Shown piece after piece: positions 21,433 to 32,065 of a stretch of 64,000 nt of DNA. Each line of letters opens with the position of its first letter. Within the stretch, counting starts at the first letter, position 1. Under the pieces are notes generated by a model that searched no databases, had not been told where the DNA came from, and saw only the letters and a program-made list of their open reading frames with translations. The stretch comes from Yponomeuta sedellus (Eukaryota > Arthropoda > Insecta > Lepidoptera > Yponomeutidae): assembly GCA_934045075.1 (NCBI GenBank), contig OW203737.1:2066001-2130000 (forward strand), in the 5' to 3' direction. The position numbers and the translations under genes were made by a program.

Positions 21433-22063
21433 AGTGAGTGATTGGAATTATTCACTTGGGTTAAGCAACAGCAGGTGCGGTCAGATGCTGGATAGGTGAC
21501 CATTCTGTGACTACCGCTAGTGTGCTGTTCGTGTGTCTGGCCGCAGCACTTATGTTTTCCCCTACTATTGTGAGACTTTTGACTAATGCTTTGGCATTTA
21601 GAGTTGTTAATGGCAATCATGAAATCTTATTAGGTTTACAACTATGGCAACTGATGTATTTGGTTTAAGAGGATTTGAGAAAAGATGGTCAGAGTGATGG
21701 AGTTTTTTTTTCGCTGCCTTTTTCTCCACTACAATACAGCCCGAAGGCGGCGGCTTACATTTTACATTGTACATTGACACTCAGCAAACAGAATGTAAAT
21801 TCTTTACGTTGAAATAAATTGATTTGATTTGATTTGAGTGGTATTTTTTCCGAGCGCTTCTGTACTTCGCAAGATACGTAACGCCGTTGGTGCTGGCTGT
21901 AATGTCAGAGGCTTTATAGACGGGTTGATAACTTCTGACAGTAAGGCCTGCCACTGCCTTACAAGCCTCCACCGACCCGGACTTGGCCCCTGTGGTGGAG
22001 TCTGGCCCAGCCTTCCTGCGATGCAGGAAGAGACGAGCCCCAACAGAGGAAACATACAAAAGG
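21433..22063 (+). mobile_element. 5S-SINE split by LINE-N
   Basis: Head 21433-21522 (GAGTGATTGGAATTATTCAC, GTTAAGCAACAGCAGGTGCG GTCAGATGC) and body 21837-22063 are collinear with a complete copy when 21523-21836 is removed. Confidence 0.82.
21523..21836 (+). mobile_element. LINE-N 3' end inserted in 5S-SINE
   Basis: LINE-N sequence ends GAAATAAATTGATTTGATTT GATTTG, a pentanucleotide tail. The 4-bp AGTG at both junctions (21519-21522, 21837-21840) is the only visible TSD. Confidence 0.75.
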
Positions 22064-22461
22064 ATGACATTCACTTTGATTTGTTCAAATGGGCTCAGTT
22101 TGGTACTGTTTCCAAGTTTGCAATTTGCAAAAATACAATGTATTTATTGTAAAAAAGAACAATGGACTAAACCATTATCACCTTAATTATGATTTAAGGT
22201 CAAAAGAAGCTTTCCGTCAAAGACTACTTGACAACTTTTCTTAGTTTCTTTGATAAAGCTCAAAGAAATAGAGAAATATAAGCGGCTTGACTATTAACCC
22301 CTATTTTCAACTGACAACGTTGTAGTCTACAGGTTGACAGCTGTCAGTTGTTTCACTTTGTATTTAATTTGCCCAGGTGACAGCTTTTAGCAGAAGATTA
22401 TAGCGTATCGTACGTCGAGCTGTCCCGCTCGCACTATACATTTAAATGATTTTAAGAAAAA
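22064..22461. other. No feature recognised
   Basis: Contains CAGGTTGACAGCTGTCAGTT near 22331. Nothing supportable. Confidence 0.4.
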
Positions 22462-22472
22462 GAGTAAACTTT

Positions 22473-22937
22473 TTTAAAAGCCTATTTAGAGGCTAAAAAT
22501 TCCACCCATGTCGGAATTCAAACCAGCGACCTCCGGCCACCCGTGCCAGCGCTCTTTCCAACCGAGCCAAAGGGCGACTCACCGGCATCAGTGAAATTTC
22601 GAACTTCCCTACACTATTCTCTGTATTACGTACAGGCAGCGACATCTGGCTTAAGTAAATTGCGTCACTTACAGCCCCGACTACCTACTTTGCAGTTAGG
22701 TTTTTATATCGAAATGATATCACTGTACTCAAATAAATATACAATTTAATGTACTAACCCATGCTAAGGACAATTTTAAAAACCTATTTAGAGGATAAAA
22801 ATTCCACCCATGCCGGAATTCGAACCCGCGACCTCCGGCCAACCGTGCCAGCGCTCTTTCCAACCGAGCCAAAGGGCGACTCACCGGCATCAGTGAAATT
22901 TCGAACCTCCCTACACTATTCTCTGTATTACGTACAG
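22473..22937 (-). mobile_element. tSINE-A head-to-tail dimer, TSD-bounded
   Basis: Two tRNA-like bodies in the same orientation, offset by 302 bp, inserted as one unit. TSD GAGTAAACTTT (22462-22472) / GAGTAAAGTTT (22938-22948), 10 of 11. The sense-downstream unit has a full leader; the upstream unit starts inside its leader at CTGTACGTAATACAG. Confidence 0.87.
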
Positions 22938-23213
22938 GAGTAAAGTTTGATAATTGTTAACGCTTGCGTGAATCGAACCAGCCACTATAGTGCGCTAGGC
23001 GGTGAAGTGCCAAATAAAAATTGTAAAATGTCAACCAGAAAGACAGACTTTTATGAAAAGGACTAGCGTTTTGAATTTAATGTATTTAATTTCGAATTAA
23101 AGCCAAAAAGTAGAGGAATCTTGCGTGTTCATTAAGACAAGAAGACTTGCAGCTCCAATAATAAGAATGGTGCATCTGAAGTGTACAACTACTTCAGTGC
23201 TTGAAATTGACAA

Positions 23214-23282
23214 CTCGCGGTGAAATGCGTGATAATCAAGCCCACATTCTCTGTTAATGAGAGAAGGCCTGTGGCCCAGCAT
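23214..23282 (+). mobile_element. tSINE-E, subtype E1 3' end
   Basis: CGCGGTGAAATGCGTGATAA TCAAGCCCA ... GAGAGAAGGCCTGTGGCCCA matches the E1 3' end at 24310-24390 and 41225-41300. Confidence 0.6.
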
Positions 23283-23450
23283 TTTTTAAAGTAGCCTTAA
23301 TACGTCCCTGCAGTGAGAACGATTTAGGCTACTTTAAGAAATGCTGATAAAAGTGCGGTATATTTTTTATCGTGCACTAAGTTTATGATTGAGACAATCC
23401 CAAAGTTAATAATTTTGGAAAAAAATTCATTGCTTAAAAAGTACGTTTCC

Positions 23451-23685
23451 TTATCGACCCTTGTATGTCCCCGCTGCTGGGGCACGGGTCTCTTCCGGCA
23501 TCGCAGGAAGGTTAGGCCATACTCCACCACGGGGGCCAAGTCCGGGTTGGTGGAGGATTGTAAGACAGTGGCGGGCTTTACTGTCAGAAGTTATCAAGCC
23601 GCCCATAAGGCCTCTGACATTGCTTAACGACTGCCATTGCATGACAGCCAGCACCAACGGCTTAACGTGCCTTGCGAAGCACGGA
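23451..23685 (-). mobile_element. 5S-SINE, 5'-truncated
   Basis: From TTATCGACCCTTGTATGTCC to CGTGCCTTGCGAAGCACGGA. The 5S-like head is missing. Confidence 0.82.
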
Positions 23686-24245
23686 ATTACGTTTATAAAA
23701 AAAAACAATATATTTCAAATGTTCATAATTTAATTATCCCTTAATCCCTCAGACCACACTTATCTAAAGTTTATTCAGTTTATTATCATAATTCAAAATG
23801 TAAAATTGTGCGAGCAATTGAGCAATTAAAATGGACCTTAAGAGATTCTTATTTCAGACTTGTTTTATTTCTTTGTCCTAAGCCACTTAATGAAATTAAT
23901 AGCTCTATGATACCTACTCGTAAAAGAAAGACAATTTTTAAACGAAATTCCTGACGTTGAAGAAAGGTCCGTTATCCGAAAAACCTGGTCACCGTTTTTA
24001 TTTTCGCAACATTTTTCCGCGAATTTCCTCATGGATACAATTTCGGGCTACAGGGTTGTCACAAAAGAGCGAGTTACTAAAAAAAACCGATGGAGCCTTA
24101 CAATGGAATGGGGAAATGACGGTAAAAATGAAAAAAAAAAACCGATCATATGTGAGTCAGACTCTCGATCGAAGCCCGACACATTACCGATTTAATTATT
24201 TATTTTAAAAGTGAATCTACAACAAATACCGCTAGATAGCTGTAG
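23686..24245. other. No feature recognised
   Basis: An 83-codon open frame (23957-24208) has low-complexity Lys-rich content and no recognisable family. I do not call it a gene. Confidence 0.45.
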
Positions 24246-24403
24246 AGGAAATCATCGTAAGGAAACCTGAGTATCTGAGGTGTTCAAATCCTCAGTGTTT
24301 GAAATTGCCGGTCCGCGGTGGGCACTGGTGGTTATTAAGCCCATACTATCTCCTTCCGAGAGAAGGCCTGTGTCCTGCAGTGGGACATATATAATAATAA
24401 TAA
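24246..24403 (+). mobile_element. tSINE-E, subtype E1
   Basis: Body GGAAATCATCGTAAGGAAAC CTGAG then the E1 end (GGTCCGCGGTGGGCACTGGT ... GTCCTGCAGTGGGACATA). The tRNA head is missing. Confidence 0.7.
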
Positions 24404-24508
24404 TATTGGCCTTTTTGCATTTACTCAATGAGATGATTCATACAGCGTCCAGTGGTATCTTCACTCACACTAGATGGGTGAAGGGACCACTCCGACGCTG
24501 TAGTGCCT
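24404..24508 (-). mobile_element. tSINE-E, subtype E3 3' end
   Basis: ATTGGCCTTTTTGCATTTAC ... CCAGTGGTATCTTCACTCAC matches the 3' end of the complete E3 copy at 59256-59648. Ends at a snap-back hairpin. Confidence 0.7.
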
Positions 24509-24534
24509 GGGACACGGTTTTACCGTGTCCCAGG
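24506..24534. repeat. Snap-back hairpin, 13-bp arms
   Basis: CCTGGGACACGGT, TTT, ACCGTGTCCCAGG. The paralogous copy (59361 on) reads through GCCTGGGACATGGTTTTAAA without the hairpin, so the second arm was copied back locally. Confidence 0.85.
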
Positions 24535-25017
24535 GACATATATAGGCTACATAAAAAAATACAAATAAATATTCAGCGTGTATTTAAAGCGTCTACCTGC
24601 TGCCGTTATTAGTATTTTAAAAAAACGACTACAAAACCACGTTTAACTTTGTTGTATGGGAGTCTCACTTAAGTATTTATTTTATTTTGCATTTGTTCTT
24701 AAAGTGGCAACAGAAGTGAATCATCTTTGACTATGACAGTTCATGAGATACAGCCTGGTGACAAACATACAGACGTACAGTAGAGCTTAAGTAAAAGGGT
24801 CCTGTTTTTACCCTTTCGACATGGAACCCTAAAATTAGTAATCTTCTTTGAATCATACAGATGTAAAATGAATTAAAAGACTGCCTCAATGGTTTAGTAG
24901 CCTACCGCATACTGGATGCTATCCATACATTACAGCATCAATTTAAGATTGTGAAGATAATGGATCCCATCCCACATAGGTCTAAAAGGGAATTAGACAT
25001 TTGATAATTTAGCCTGA
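24535..25017. other. No feature recognised
   Basis: A fragment near 24885 (GACTGCCTCAATGGTTTAGT AG) resembles a tRNA-like SINE head. Otherwise nothing. Confidence 0.4.
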
Positions 25018-25618
25018 GAAGCTTGTGAGGACGGGCATCCCAGTATATCTCTTCAATTTTATTTAGATTTAGTATCGGATGTCAAGAATGATTGTTTTCG
25101 CCATTGGAAAGACCTCTTTGATGAAATTAGTCTCAGCAAAAGTATCTGGTATCGTACTCTGCAATGTGAATTGTTACAGCGACCCTGGTTTGATAACATC
25201 AATATGACTAGATCTGAAATTGCTACTGCTTTGAGAACCCGATCAGGACATCTTCCACTTAACAATTTTGCACACTTGATGCGTAAGGTAGACTCTCCAA
25301 ACTGTTCAGACTGTAACGTTATCGAAGATGTGTATTACTTACTAATGGAATGTGTCAGAACGGAGCCTCAAAGAAGCCAAATATATAATAATACACTATT
25401 TTCTGAGGTTGGCACATGTAATGTTGCATTGTCTGACCCTAGGTCAAACGATGCAAGAAAGTTGTACAAATTAATTAGATTTGGTTTGCGAGCTAGAATT
25501 TAGTTTTAATTAGTGTAAATACCTATGTAATTTCGATTAAGATAATTGTAGTCCCTACGAAGGTGACATGGTCGCTTTGTGTACCAAACCTTCAATAAAA
25601 AAAAATTAAAAAAAAAAA
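25018..25618 (+). pseudogene. I/Jockey-group LINE C-terminus with poly(A) tail
   Basis: One plus frame (25018-25503) encodes the C-terminal end of a non-LTR retrotransposon pol, downstream of RT/RNase H: GHPSISLQFYLDL, then LRTRSGHLPLNNFAHLM, then the zinc-knuckle-like SPNCSDCNVIEDVYYLLMEC. The His usually found before the last Cys appears as Tyr. The frame ends GLRARI and stop, followed by about 70 bp of 3' UTR and an A-rich tail (25598-25622). It is a typical 5'-truncated insertion, since no RT domain is present. The clade (I, Jockey or relative) is inferred from the knuckle and the poly(A) tail. Confidence 0.78.
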
Positions 25619-25639
25619 AAGAAATAAAGGTCGACTTTA

Positions 25640-25790
25640 GATACCCACTGGAGGCCGCTGAATTTATTTATATTATGGTCTCAGTCTAGAGGGTATTACC
25701 ATGTTTGTGACGCCTTCGCATGACTACCATGAGACAGGGTATCCTAGTCCGGGATAAGCAACTTTGTTGTGTGAAAGTTGTAATAACACG
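25640..25790 (+). mobile_element. tSINE-D, 5'-truncated
   Basis: Starts at the end of the T-arm (CCCACTGGAGGCCG, as at 31282) and follows tSINE-D: ATGGTCTCAGTCTAGAGGGT ... GGGTATCCTAGTCCGGGATA. Confidence 0.68.
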
Positions 25791-25864
25791 CGTGACGACA
25801 GTATTGAATAGTCCAAGACTTAAGTATATTAGGGAAAAGTACACATTAATAGTTATTTGTTATA

Positions 25865-26050
25865 CAAGAGTGCAAAGTTGCTTTTTAACCGCGTGTTCAA
25901 TTTTGATGACCGAGCAAGCGAAGGATTCTAAAATTGAATCACGAGCGCAGCGACTGATTCAAAATTAGAACCTGAGCGTTAGCGAGGGAATCAAAAGAGC
26001 ACGAGGTGAAAAATCTTTGCACTCGAGTGCAACACGTAACTTTTCATTCC
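25865..26050. mobile_element. MITE-9 (tentative)
   Basis: GAGTGCAAAGTTGCTTTTTA on the left against AAAAATCTTTGCACTCGAG on the right form imperfect inverted ends. The interior repeats CGAGCNAGCGA/CGCAGCGA-like words. Confidence 0.4.
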
Positions 26051-26459
26051 ACCTCAGCGAGGAAATGACTAAATGCAAAAAAAAAACGTTTACATTCACA
26101 AGATAGGTACACTTTTTTAATTCACAAATTTAGTGCACACGATGTTCTAAATTCAATTTACTTTATCCTCTAGAGAATAAAAACGGCTTTTCCACTCAGA
26201 TATTGAAGATTAATAATACTCTTTCCGAGATGGTGGGATGAAAAAGGATTTAAAACACTGATTTAGTTTTATAAAAAAAAAAGTTTACCAGTATTTCCAA
26301 TAAAATAAAAGATGATAATACTGCTTTCAGCCATTGTGGCTGAAACACCCATCACACAGCGTGACGTCATGCTTAGGTTAACATTGGTGAACTTAAACCT
26401 TTGTTGTGACTACTAGTTATTACGATGTTTATTTACCTGAGTCAGGTTCTCAGGCGATG
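26051..26459. other. No feature recognised
   Basis: AT-rich, no repeat match or ORF of note. Contains a short inverted repeat TTTCAGCCATTGTGGCTGAAA at 26326-26346 (split as TTTCAGCCA / TGGCTGAAA). Confidence 0.4.
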
Positions 26460-26575
26460 TCAGGTTCGACGCCATTACACCGCGAGCTGTTTTCCTACAG
26501 ATTTAAAATAATTTTAGAAAAATGGCTTTAACCATCGTTAACTTTAGTTTATTATTGCAATATGGTTTTTTTGTA
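26460..26575 (-). repeat. Dispersed repeat U
   Basis: Inverted counterpart of 7080-7185: CCGCGAGCTGTTTTCC and AACTTTAGTTTATTATTG. Confidence 0.55.
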
Positions 26576-26684
26576 AATAATAAATGTGTCCCACGATGTG
26601 GAAGGGGATTTAAAAATCTTGCGCCATTTTTATTGAAGGCGTACGAGATAAGTACTGGAAAACAAGTCTGCTGGACATTCTATA

Positions 26685-26950
26685 TGAGGTTTACCTTTAC
26701 ACCATTTTTTATAATTCTTTTTCTATCTATCACTTTCAAATATTTAAAATTACGTCACATATTTTTTGATTTCCCTCATTTTCATCATTACCACCTCACA
26801 CGTTGACTAGATCTGACTATTTTACCTGCTGATCCGATTTTATCCAGTTTTTCTGTTTTATTATAAAATAAACAGTACCTGTCTACAAATTAAGCAACAG
26901 TTGAAATCGTTTCAGTTTTATTATTTACAAAAATTTTACAACATTACAAG
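26685..26950 (+). repeat. Repeat G, uninterrupted
   Basis: GGTTTACCTTTACACCATTT, CTATCTATCACTTTCAAATA, TTTATCCAGTTTTTCTG, CAGTTTTATTATTTACAAAA. Serves as the empty-site reference for the nests at 29728 and 57288. Class unknown (solo LTR is one possibility). Confidence 0.7.
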
Positions 26951-27078
26951 GTAGCCCATACTCGTCCAATGCTGAACATAAGCCTCCCTAAGACGCGCCT
27001 CCAATATTAGAAAGGAAGAGCCGAATATCGAGCTTAGATAAATTCTAAAGGTTTTCAATTTTTTTCTCTGCCTCTAAA

Positions 27079-27466
27079 GGCCTGCGCAGACGAGGGACTA
27101 TCCCCGGGTACTTTTTTTGTCCGTGGAAATAGATCTCTTATAAATTGTATCGAATAACGCACACGAAAGACTAAAAGTACCCCGTACAAAAAGTCCCTCA
27201 AGTTACCGAGGACATCAAGAGACCGGACTGGACAAAAGTTCGGTGTTTTCTTTTAAAACGCCTTTTCTTTTTCAACTTCATGTAAATTACAACACAATGT
27301 AATCTCAGAATATTTACTTCCATAGTGTACGCTTCACTCAATTTCCGGGGGACAAAATGACCGCACACCGTAGGCGTTGAGTCCGCAAAAAGTACTCGGA
27401 GGACATTTTTTTACGATTCAGGGGCTTTTGTCCCTCGGGGACAAAATTCCCTCGTCTGCGCAGGCC
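27079..27466 (+). mobile_element. MITE-4 copy 1, 388 bp
   Basis: Terminal inverted repeats GCCTGCGCAGACGAGGGAC at both ends; no coding capacity. The whole element recurs inverted at 32240-32635 with only scattered differences. Superfamily not assigned because the TSD is ambiguous. Confidence 0.88.
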
Positions 27467-28118
27467 TTATTACTTTTCATACCTATCGAAAAGAAATTCT
27501 TCTAATACAGTACATCAGGCACTGAATAAAATATTACTCCAGGCATCTGTGTCAAGGCTGTTGCGTTGAATTCCGTAAAATTTCGCCCAGCGCGGACGAT
27601 TTTTCAAACGGCTCTATTAAGGATGTTTCATCAGCGCACAAAAGATGATCCGCCTTTAACGAGTGTACCGTTGAAATCTGTTCTCTTCCCCAATCTTTTT
27701 AGGGCCCTTTTCTGGGCAATTTAACAGACTTTGGGCCAGCGAGACTGCGGGCTCTTCCACTGGAGCCTCGCACGCGTGAATCCCATATATTACTTCACTT
27801 TATTTTTAGAGGTTATTATTGTTTGTTTGATAGATAGATAACACATTTGCGTCTGCATATTATTATTAGATAGACAAATAAATTATTATTAAATAGATAA
27901 AATATTTATTTGCACCTCAAATATATAACACTCGCAGATACATAACAATTGAAATATCACAAATAAAACTAAACAATTTTTTTATAGCAATGAGTTAAAC
28001 AAAAACAACAAGAAAGGTAAGCAAAGGCAAATCAATATAAAGCACAAGGTAGGTACAAACGGTAGGTGTGGCAAATGCCCTTTGCATTTGCTGCACCTAC
28101 AATTTGCATTATTACTTA
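27467..28118. other. No feature recognised; candidate unique sequence
   Basis: 27467-27800 has no match in the window. 27820-27930 is GATA/ATT-rich low complexity. No convincing ORF. Confidence 0.45.
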
Positions 28119-28337
28119 TCGGTATCAACCCTTTGTTCTATGTTGGGACACGTGACTCTTCCTGCATCGCAGGAAGATTAGGCCATACTTCGCTACGAGG
28201 GCCAAGTCCGGGTTGGTGGAGGATTGTAAGGCAGCGGGCTTTACTGCCAGAAGTTATAAAATTGCTCTTGACGGTTTGACAAGGCCTCTGATATGGCTTA
28301 ACGACTGCCATTACATGACAGCCGGCACCAACGGCAA
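28119..28337 (-). mobile_element. 5S-SINE, 5'-truncated
   Basis: GGTATCAACCCTTTGTTCTA to ACAGCCGGCACCAACGGC, with small deletions (TGTTGGGACACGTGAC). Confidence 0.8.
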
Positions 28338-28726
28338 CACCCACCATGAAAATACTTAACCTACTTCACCATGAATATTCACAATTATTTTCTTAGTTCA
28401 GGATATTTCAGGAACAACCCTTAATGCCGAGGACTATTTTCTTTTCCCCAAGAAAATTTCCCCTAAAGGTTCTTGGGAGAGAACTTTTTCGGATTTGAAT
28501 ACCTGCTTAGCGATAAGCACCTGCCCGTTCGCGGAACTAGTTCCATTCGCCCCGAATGTACTTTCGGAAATAACTTTAGTGTTTTAGGGAGGGTTCAAAT
28601 GGTGTTTTGCTAAACGAAAACGGTGTTACTTGACCGAAATGCTACCCGGCTTATTTTTTTTACAGCTTATGTCTTAATTATCTTATTTATTTATTTATTT
28701 AACAGAAATTCACAAAAATACAATTA
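28338..28726. other. No feature recognised
   Basis: No repeat match within the window and no ORF of note. Confidence 0.4.
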
Positions 28727-28800
28727 CAATATGAAATGAAATCAAAATGTTTTATTCAAAGTAGCGCAGAAACTGTAGCCCGTTGAGTGATAATATATTG
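28727..28800 (-). mobile_element. LINE 3'-tail fragment
   Basis: AATATGAAATGAAATCAAAA TGTTTTATTCAAAGTAGCGC is an antisense LINE end with ATTTC-type tail. Similar to 3485 and, in sense, to 31615-31640. Confidence 0.5.
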
Positions 28801-28844
28801 AGAGTACTTTTTATAAGTAGGTGGTTAAAATCTGCATACCACTG

Positions 28845-28924
28845 CTACGTAATTTCGTAGCCGTGCCTACGCAATTTCGTAGCGACTTCGTAGAGGCCTA
28901 CGACGATGCTACGCAGTTTCTTAG
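28845..28924. repeat. Cluster of CTACG-palindromes
   Basis: CTACGTAATTTCGTAG, CTACGCAATTTCGTAG and CTACGCAGTTTCTTAG within 80 bp, each near-palindromic. Nature unknown. Confidence 0.55.
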
Positions 28925-29239
28925 GCGATAAATCGTTTGACTTTGAAATCGATTTCATTAATTTCATTTTGAGACTAATGAACTTTACAAATTAAAAATG
29001 GTTGTTGATTTGAAGCACGACCTAGTTTGTTCTGGAGAAAACTTGGACAAAGACTCCATAAAGTTGAAGGAAATTAATTGCACTCAAAACTATAATAATC
29101 CAATTAAGCGATTTTGTACTCATTTAGTAGATCATTACAATTCAGATCAGTCAGATCCTACAAACAAGTAGGAAATACACGTAATTTTGGTAGTGTATTA
29201 AAATCTTGTGATGTCGTAAAGTGTTTTATAAATAATAAG

Positions 29240-29500
29240 ATAAGAATATTCTTTATTATACACCAAAGCACATATTATAAAACATTTAAAGATACAAAGT
29301 ACAATTTGCGGCCTTATTGTTAAAAGCAATTTATTCCAGACCTACAACCCTACGACGGAAAGTTGCTGAAGGAAATAAGAGACGGGTAGTCGGTGCAAAT
29401 ATGAATATATTAATACACTACTTATATAAATAACATTATACCTACATAAACAATTACACACATAGGTAGTTATGATAAACTTACATAAATACGTTATAAT
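29240..29500 (-). mobile_element. CR1-3' end
   Basis: ATATTCTTTATTATACACCA, GCGGCCTTATTGTTAAAAGC AATTTATTCCAGACC (stem-loop). Parallel to 47372-47700 over about 250 bp. Confidence 0.7.
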
Positions 29501-29562
29501 AACAATCTACGCGTTGAGGAAATAAATACAATATAATACAATTTTTAATAACTTAATATAAT

Positions 29563-29722
29563 AATGGGCGGCTTGATAACTTCTGACAGTAAGGCCCGCC
29601 ACTGTCTTACAATCCCCCATCAACCCGGACTTGGCCCCCGTGGTGGAGTATGGCCTAACCTTCCTGCGATGCAGGAAGAGACCTGTGCCCCAGCAGTGGG
29701 GACATACAAGGGTTGATAACGA
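29563..29722 (+). mobile_element. 5S-SINE 3' part
   Basis: ATGGGCGGCTTGATAACTTC to ACATACAAGGGTTGATAACG. Clean 3' terminus. Confidence 0.82.
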
Positions 29723-29796
29723 AATATAATAATAAAACTGGAACGACATCAACTTTGTACTTTATTTAAAGCGTGATGGTTTATTTTATTGGTAAT

Positions 29797-30132
29797 CATC
29801 ATCATCAGCAATTATATCCCCACCGAGGGGAAAGAATGCATGTGTTCTCTTCCCTGAGGAAGGTATAGGCCATACACCAACACGGGGGCCAAGTCCGGAT
29901 TGGTGGCTTGCAAGACTAGTGGCTGGTCTTACTGTCAGTAGTTTACAAGCCGCTCTAAGGCCTCTGACTTGGCTTAACGACTGCCATCTGTTTAACGTGC
30001 TTTGCGAAGGACGGAACCGCTCGGAAAAATGCCACTAGCGTTAGTCATAGACGGTCACCTGTCCATGCACTGAACGCGCCCTGTGTTGCTTTCCTGATCG
30101 TTTAAGATCACTCAGACAGCCGGGGCTACGAG
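29797..30132 (-). mobile_element. 5S-SINE, subfamily 2, full length
   Basis: Subfamily 2 from ATATCCCCACCGAGGGG to the promoter head. The minus strand has GAGTGATCTTAAACGATCAG, AAAGCAACACAGGGCGCGTT CAGTGCAT and GGTGACCG, with gaps. Confidence 0.82.
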
Positions 30133-30268
30133 CAATTATTGATAATATAAACAGAAAACTGGATAAAACCAGAATAAGCAAGAAAAAATAGTCAGGTCTA
30201 GTCGAAATGTGAAGTAGTAATGCTGAAATAATGAAAGAAATCTCAAAAAAGGTGACGTAATTTTATTC

Positions 30269-30640
30269 ATGCGAATAAGATATTTTATCGCAGAAAAACG
30301 TAGCCTATGTGTTAATCCAAGGTGTCAGCTAACTCCATAAGAAAATTATATTGAAATCGCTTCAGCGGTTTAGACGTGAAGAAGTAACAAACGGACGGAG
30401 TTTACGCGGTCAGTCTGGCGTCAGTCTATTCCATCAGTCTGGTTAGAATGACGGCAGACTAATTGTCTATTCAGTGGACAGATGGACCAGACTGACGGAT
30501 ATTCGAACATGTTGAAGCTTTTTTGAACTAAAACTTTAGTCCGGATCTACTTACGGCAGCAAGCGCTGAGGCGCAAGCCAGCGTGAATCCGGCGCAGCCA
30601 GTGTCAGCACCCGCCCCACCTATCTCGGCGCGGGCGCGCC
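30269..30640. other. 370-bp insertion in repeat G, class unknown
   Basis: Left part (AATCGCTTCAGCGGTTTAGA CGTGAAGAAGTAAC) resembles a motif I associate with lepidopteran non-autonomous elements. Repeated CAGTCTGG/CCAGACTG words at 30409-30503, then a GC-rich stretch (30545-30640). No clear termini. Confidence 0.4.
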
Positions 30641-30716
30641 GCGCAAAAAAAACGGTAGACAGAATTAAAGAAATATAAAAAAATGGTGTAAAGAGGTTTA
30701 CACCGTTACAGTCGTT

Positions 30717-31220
30717 TTACAAAAAGACAGTTTAGTCTAGGCAGTCTAGGTTGTTGGGCAAAAGTGTTCAATATACAAGGTATACAAGGGCGTGCTTAAT
30801 GCAAGAAGCGAGACCAGCCACTAGTCTTGAAAGCCTCCATATATATTTATGTTATTTATATATTTTTTTTTATGTTACATTTTATTTTATATATATTTTA
30901 TTTAGCTTTCATATATATTTTATATATAGATATTCATCTAAATCCTGTACGAATAAACTGGTCCAAACCTTCAAAGATCAAAGACTACTTGTAGTTTCTC
31001 GTAGAATGGCAGGTTCTTAGTAACCTGCCAGTCAAGAAGAAGCGTTTCCATAGGAACTGTTCTAAGTTAGCCCCCAGCTGTTTTCGTAAGTACACATTCG
31101 CCAAGAGATAATATTATTATTTTGGACATTTAAAGCTTAGAGCTACCACGTAGAGTCAGAATTCTGTTTCAGAGTTTCGATTTAATATATCGATTGGAGT
31201 AAAATTGAAAATATCAAAAC
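30717..31220. other. Mostly unrecognised
   Basis: A 5S-SINE subfamily 2 scrap (GAGACCAGCCACTAGTCTTG) at 30809-30838, then AT-rich TATATTTTAT sequence to about 30930. Nothing else. Confidence 0.4.
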
Positions 31221-31440
31221 AATGCCTCGATGGTCTAGCGGTTAACACCCTTGGCTACCGAAAAAGAGGTTGTCGGTTCGAGCCCACTGGAGGCCGTCGC
31301 ACTATATTAGTACAAATAGTCTCAGTCTCAGTATATTTTCACGCTTGTTATGTCGTTGCCTGGTTACCGTAGTACAAGATATCCCAGTTTGGGACTAAGA
31401 TAAGTGATTAACTGTGTTGTGTAGAAAAAAATTATAAATT
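31221..31440 (+). mobile_element. tSINE-D, near full length
   Basis: Head AATGCCTCGATGGTCTAGCG GTTAACACCC (box A), GTCGGTTCGAGCCCACTGG (box B), then the family body. Reference copy; others at 25640, 38237 and 46060. Confidence 0.82.
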
Positions 31441-31640
31441 ACACTTTCTGCCAAACGAGCAATGATGTCTGGAATTAACGCCAAAACAATGCATGGGATC
31501 TAAGTTTTATAATAATTATGTAAACTGGATAAGACTAAGTTTAGAGTTTTTTCCTCAATTGTTTCTCCAAAATGATTTTATTTTGGACACGTAGTTAAGT
31601 TTGTAAAGTTTAGTTTCTGTGCTACTTTGAAATAAACAAC

Positions 31641-31954
31641 AACAGTTAAAAAGTAAATTATTATAATTTGTTATGTATAACGCTTATTAATGTTAATTTT
31701 TTTTTTAATAAAGTATTTATTTAAGGCTTTATTTATTTTGAAATTAATTTAATTTTATCTTAATATTGTTTACCTGAAATGTTTTTTTTTATTTTTTTAT
31801 AATGGAATTGACATTTTATAATTGACTGTTTTATTTTTAATTGTGACATAATTACAAATTTACAATAAGACTAATGCTGATCGTTTTGGGGTTTGCCTGG
31901 CATGACAGTGTATGTTATGATAATAATAAATAAATAAATAATTTTGATTGGATT
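31641..31954. other. AT-rich, no feature recognised
   Basis: Long T and A runs and a short (AATA)n run. Sense LINE-tail-like GCTACTTTGAAATAAACAAC lies just before it (about 31620-31640). Confidence 0.4.
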
Positions 31955-32065
31955 TGAAACTTCGTAAATAAACCACACAACACAACAAAAACTCACGCCT
32001 CTATCCCTGAGGATAGGGCTGAGGCAGGGATAAGGATTAGCCCTTCGCCACTATCCAGACAGACT
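31955..32065 (-). mobile_element. LINE-X-like 3' end
   Basis: Minus strand: CTATCCTCAGGGATAGAGGC GTGAGTTTTTGTTGTG, the same layout as the LINE-X end (45225-45262) but diverged. Confidence 0.45.

Larger units (their letters stand above)
29728..30716 (-). repeat. Repeat G with two insertions
   Basis: G segments at 29728-29788, 30133-30268 and 30641-30716 are collinear with 26685-26950 on the minus strand. Interrupted by a 5S-SINE (29797-30132) and a 370-bp segment (30269-30640). Confidence 0.7.

Noticed and set aside
22543..22943. Repeated ORFs containing VKFRTSLHYSLYYVQ
   Set aside because: Antisense translations of the tSINE-A leader.
23385..23733. ORFs reading CPRCWGTGLFRHRRKVRP and similar, seen at many loci
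   Set aside because: Translations of the 5S-SINE 3' half in various frames. Conservation is of DNA, with frames broken at most loci.
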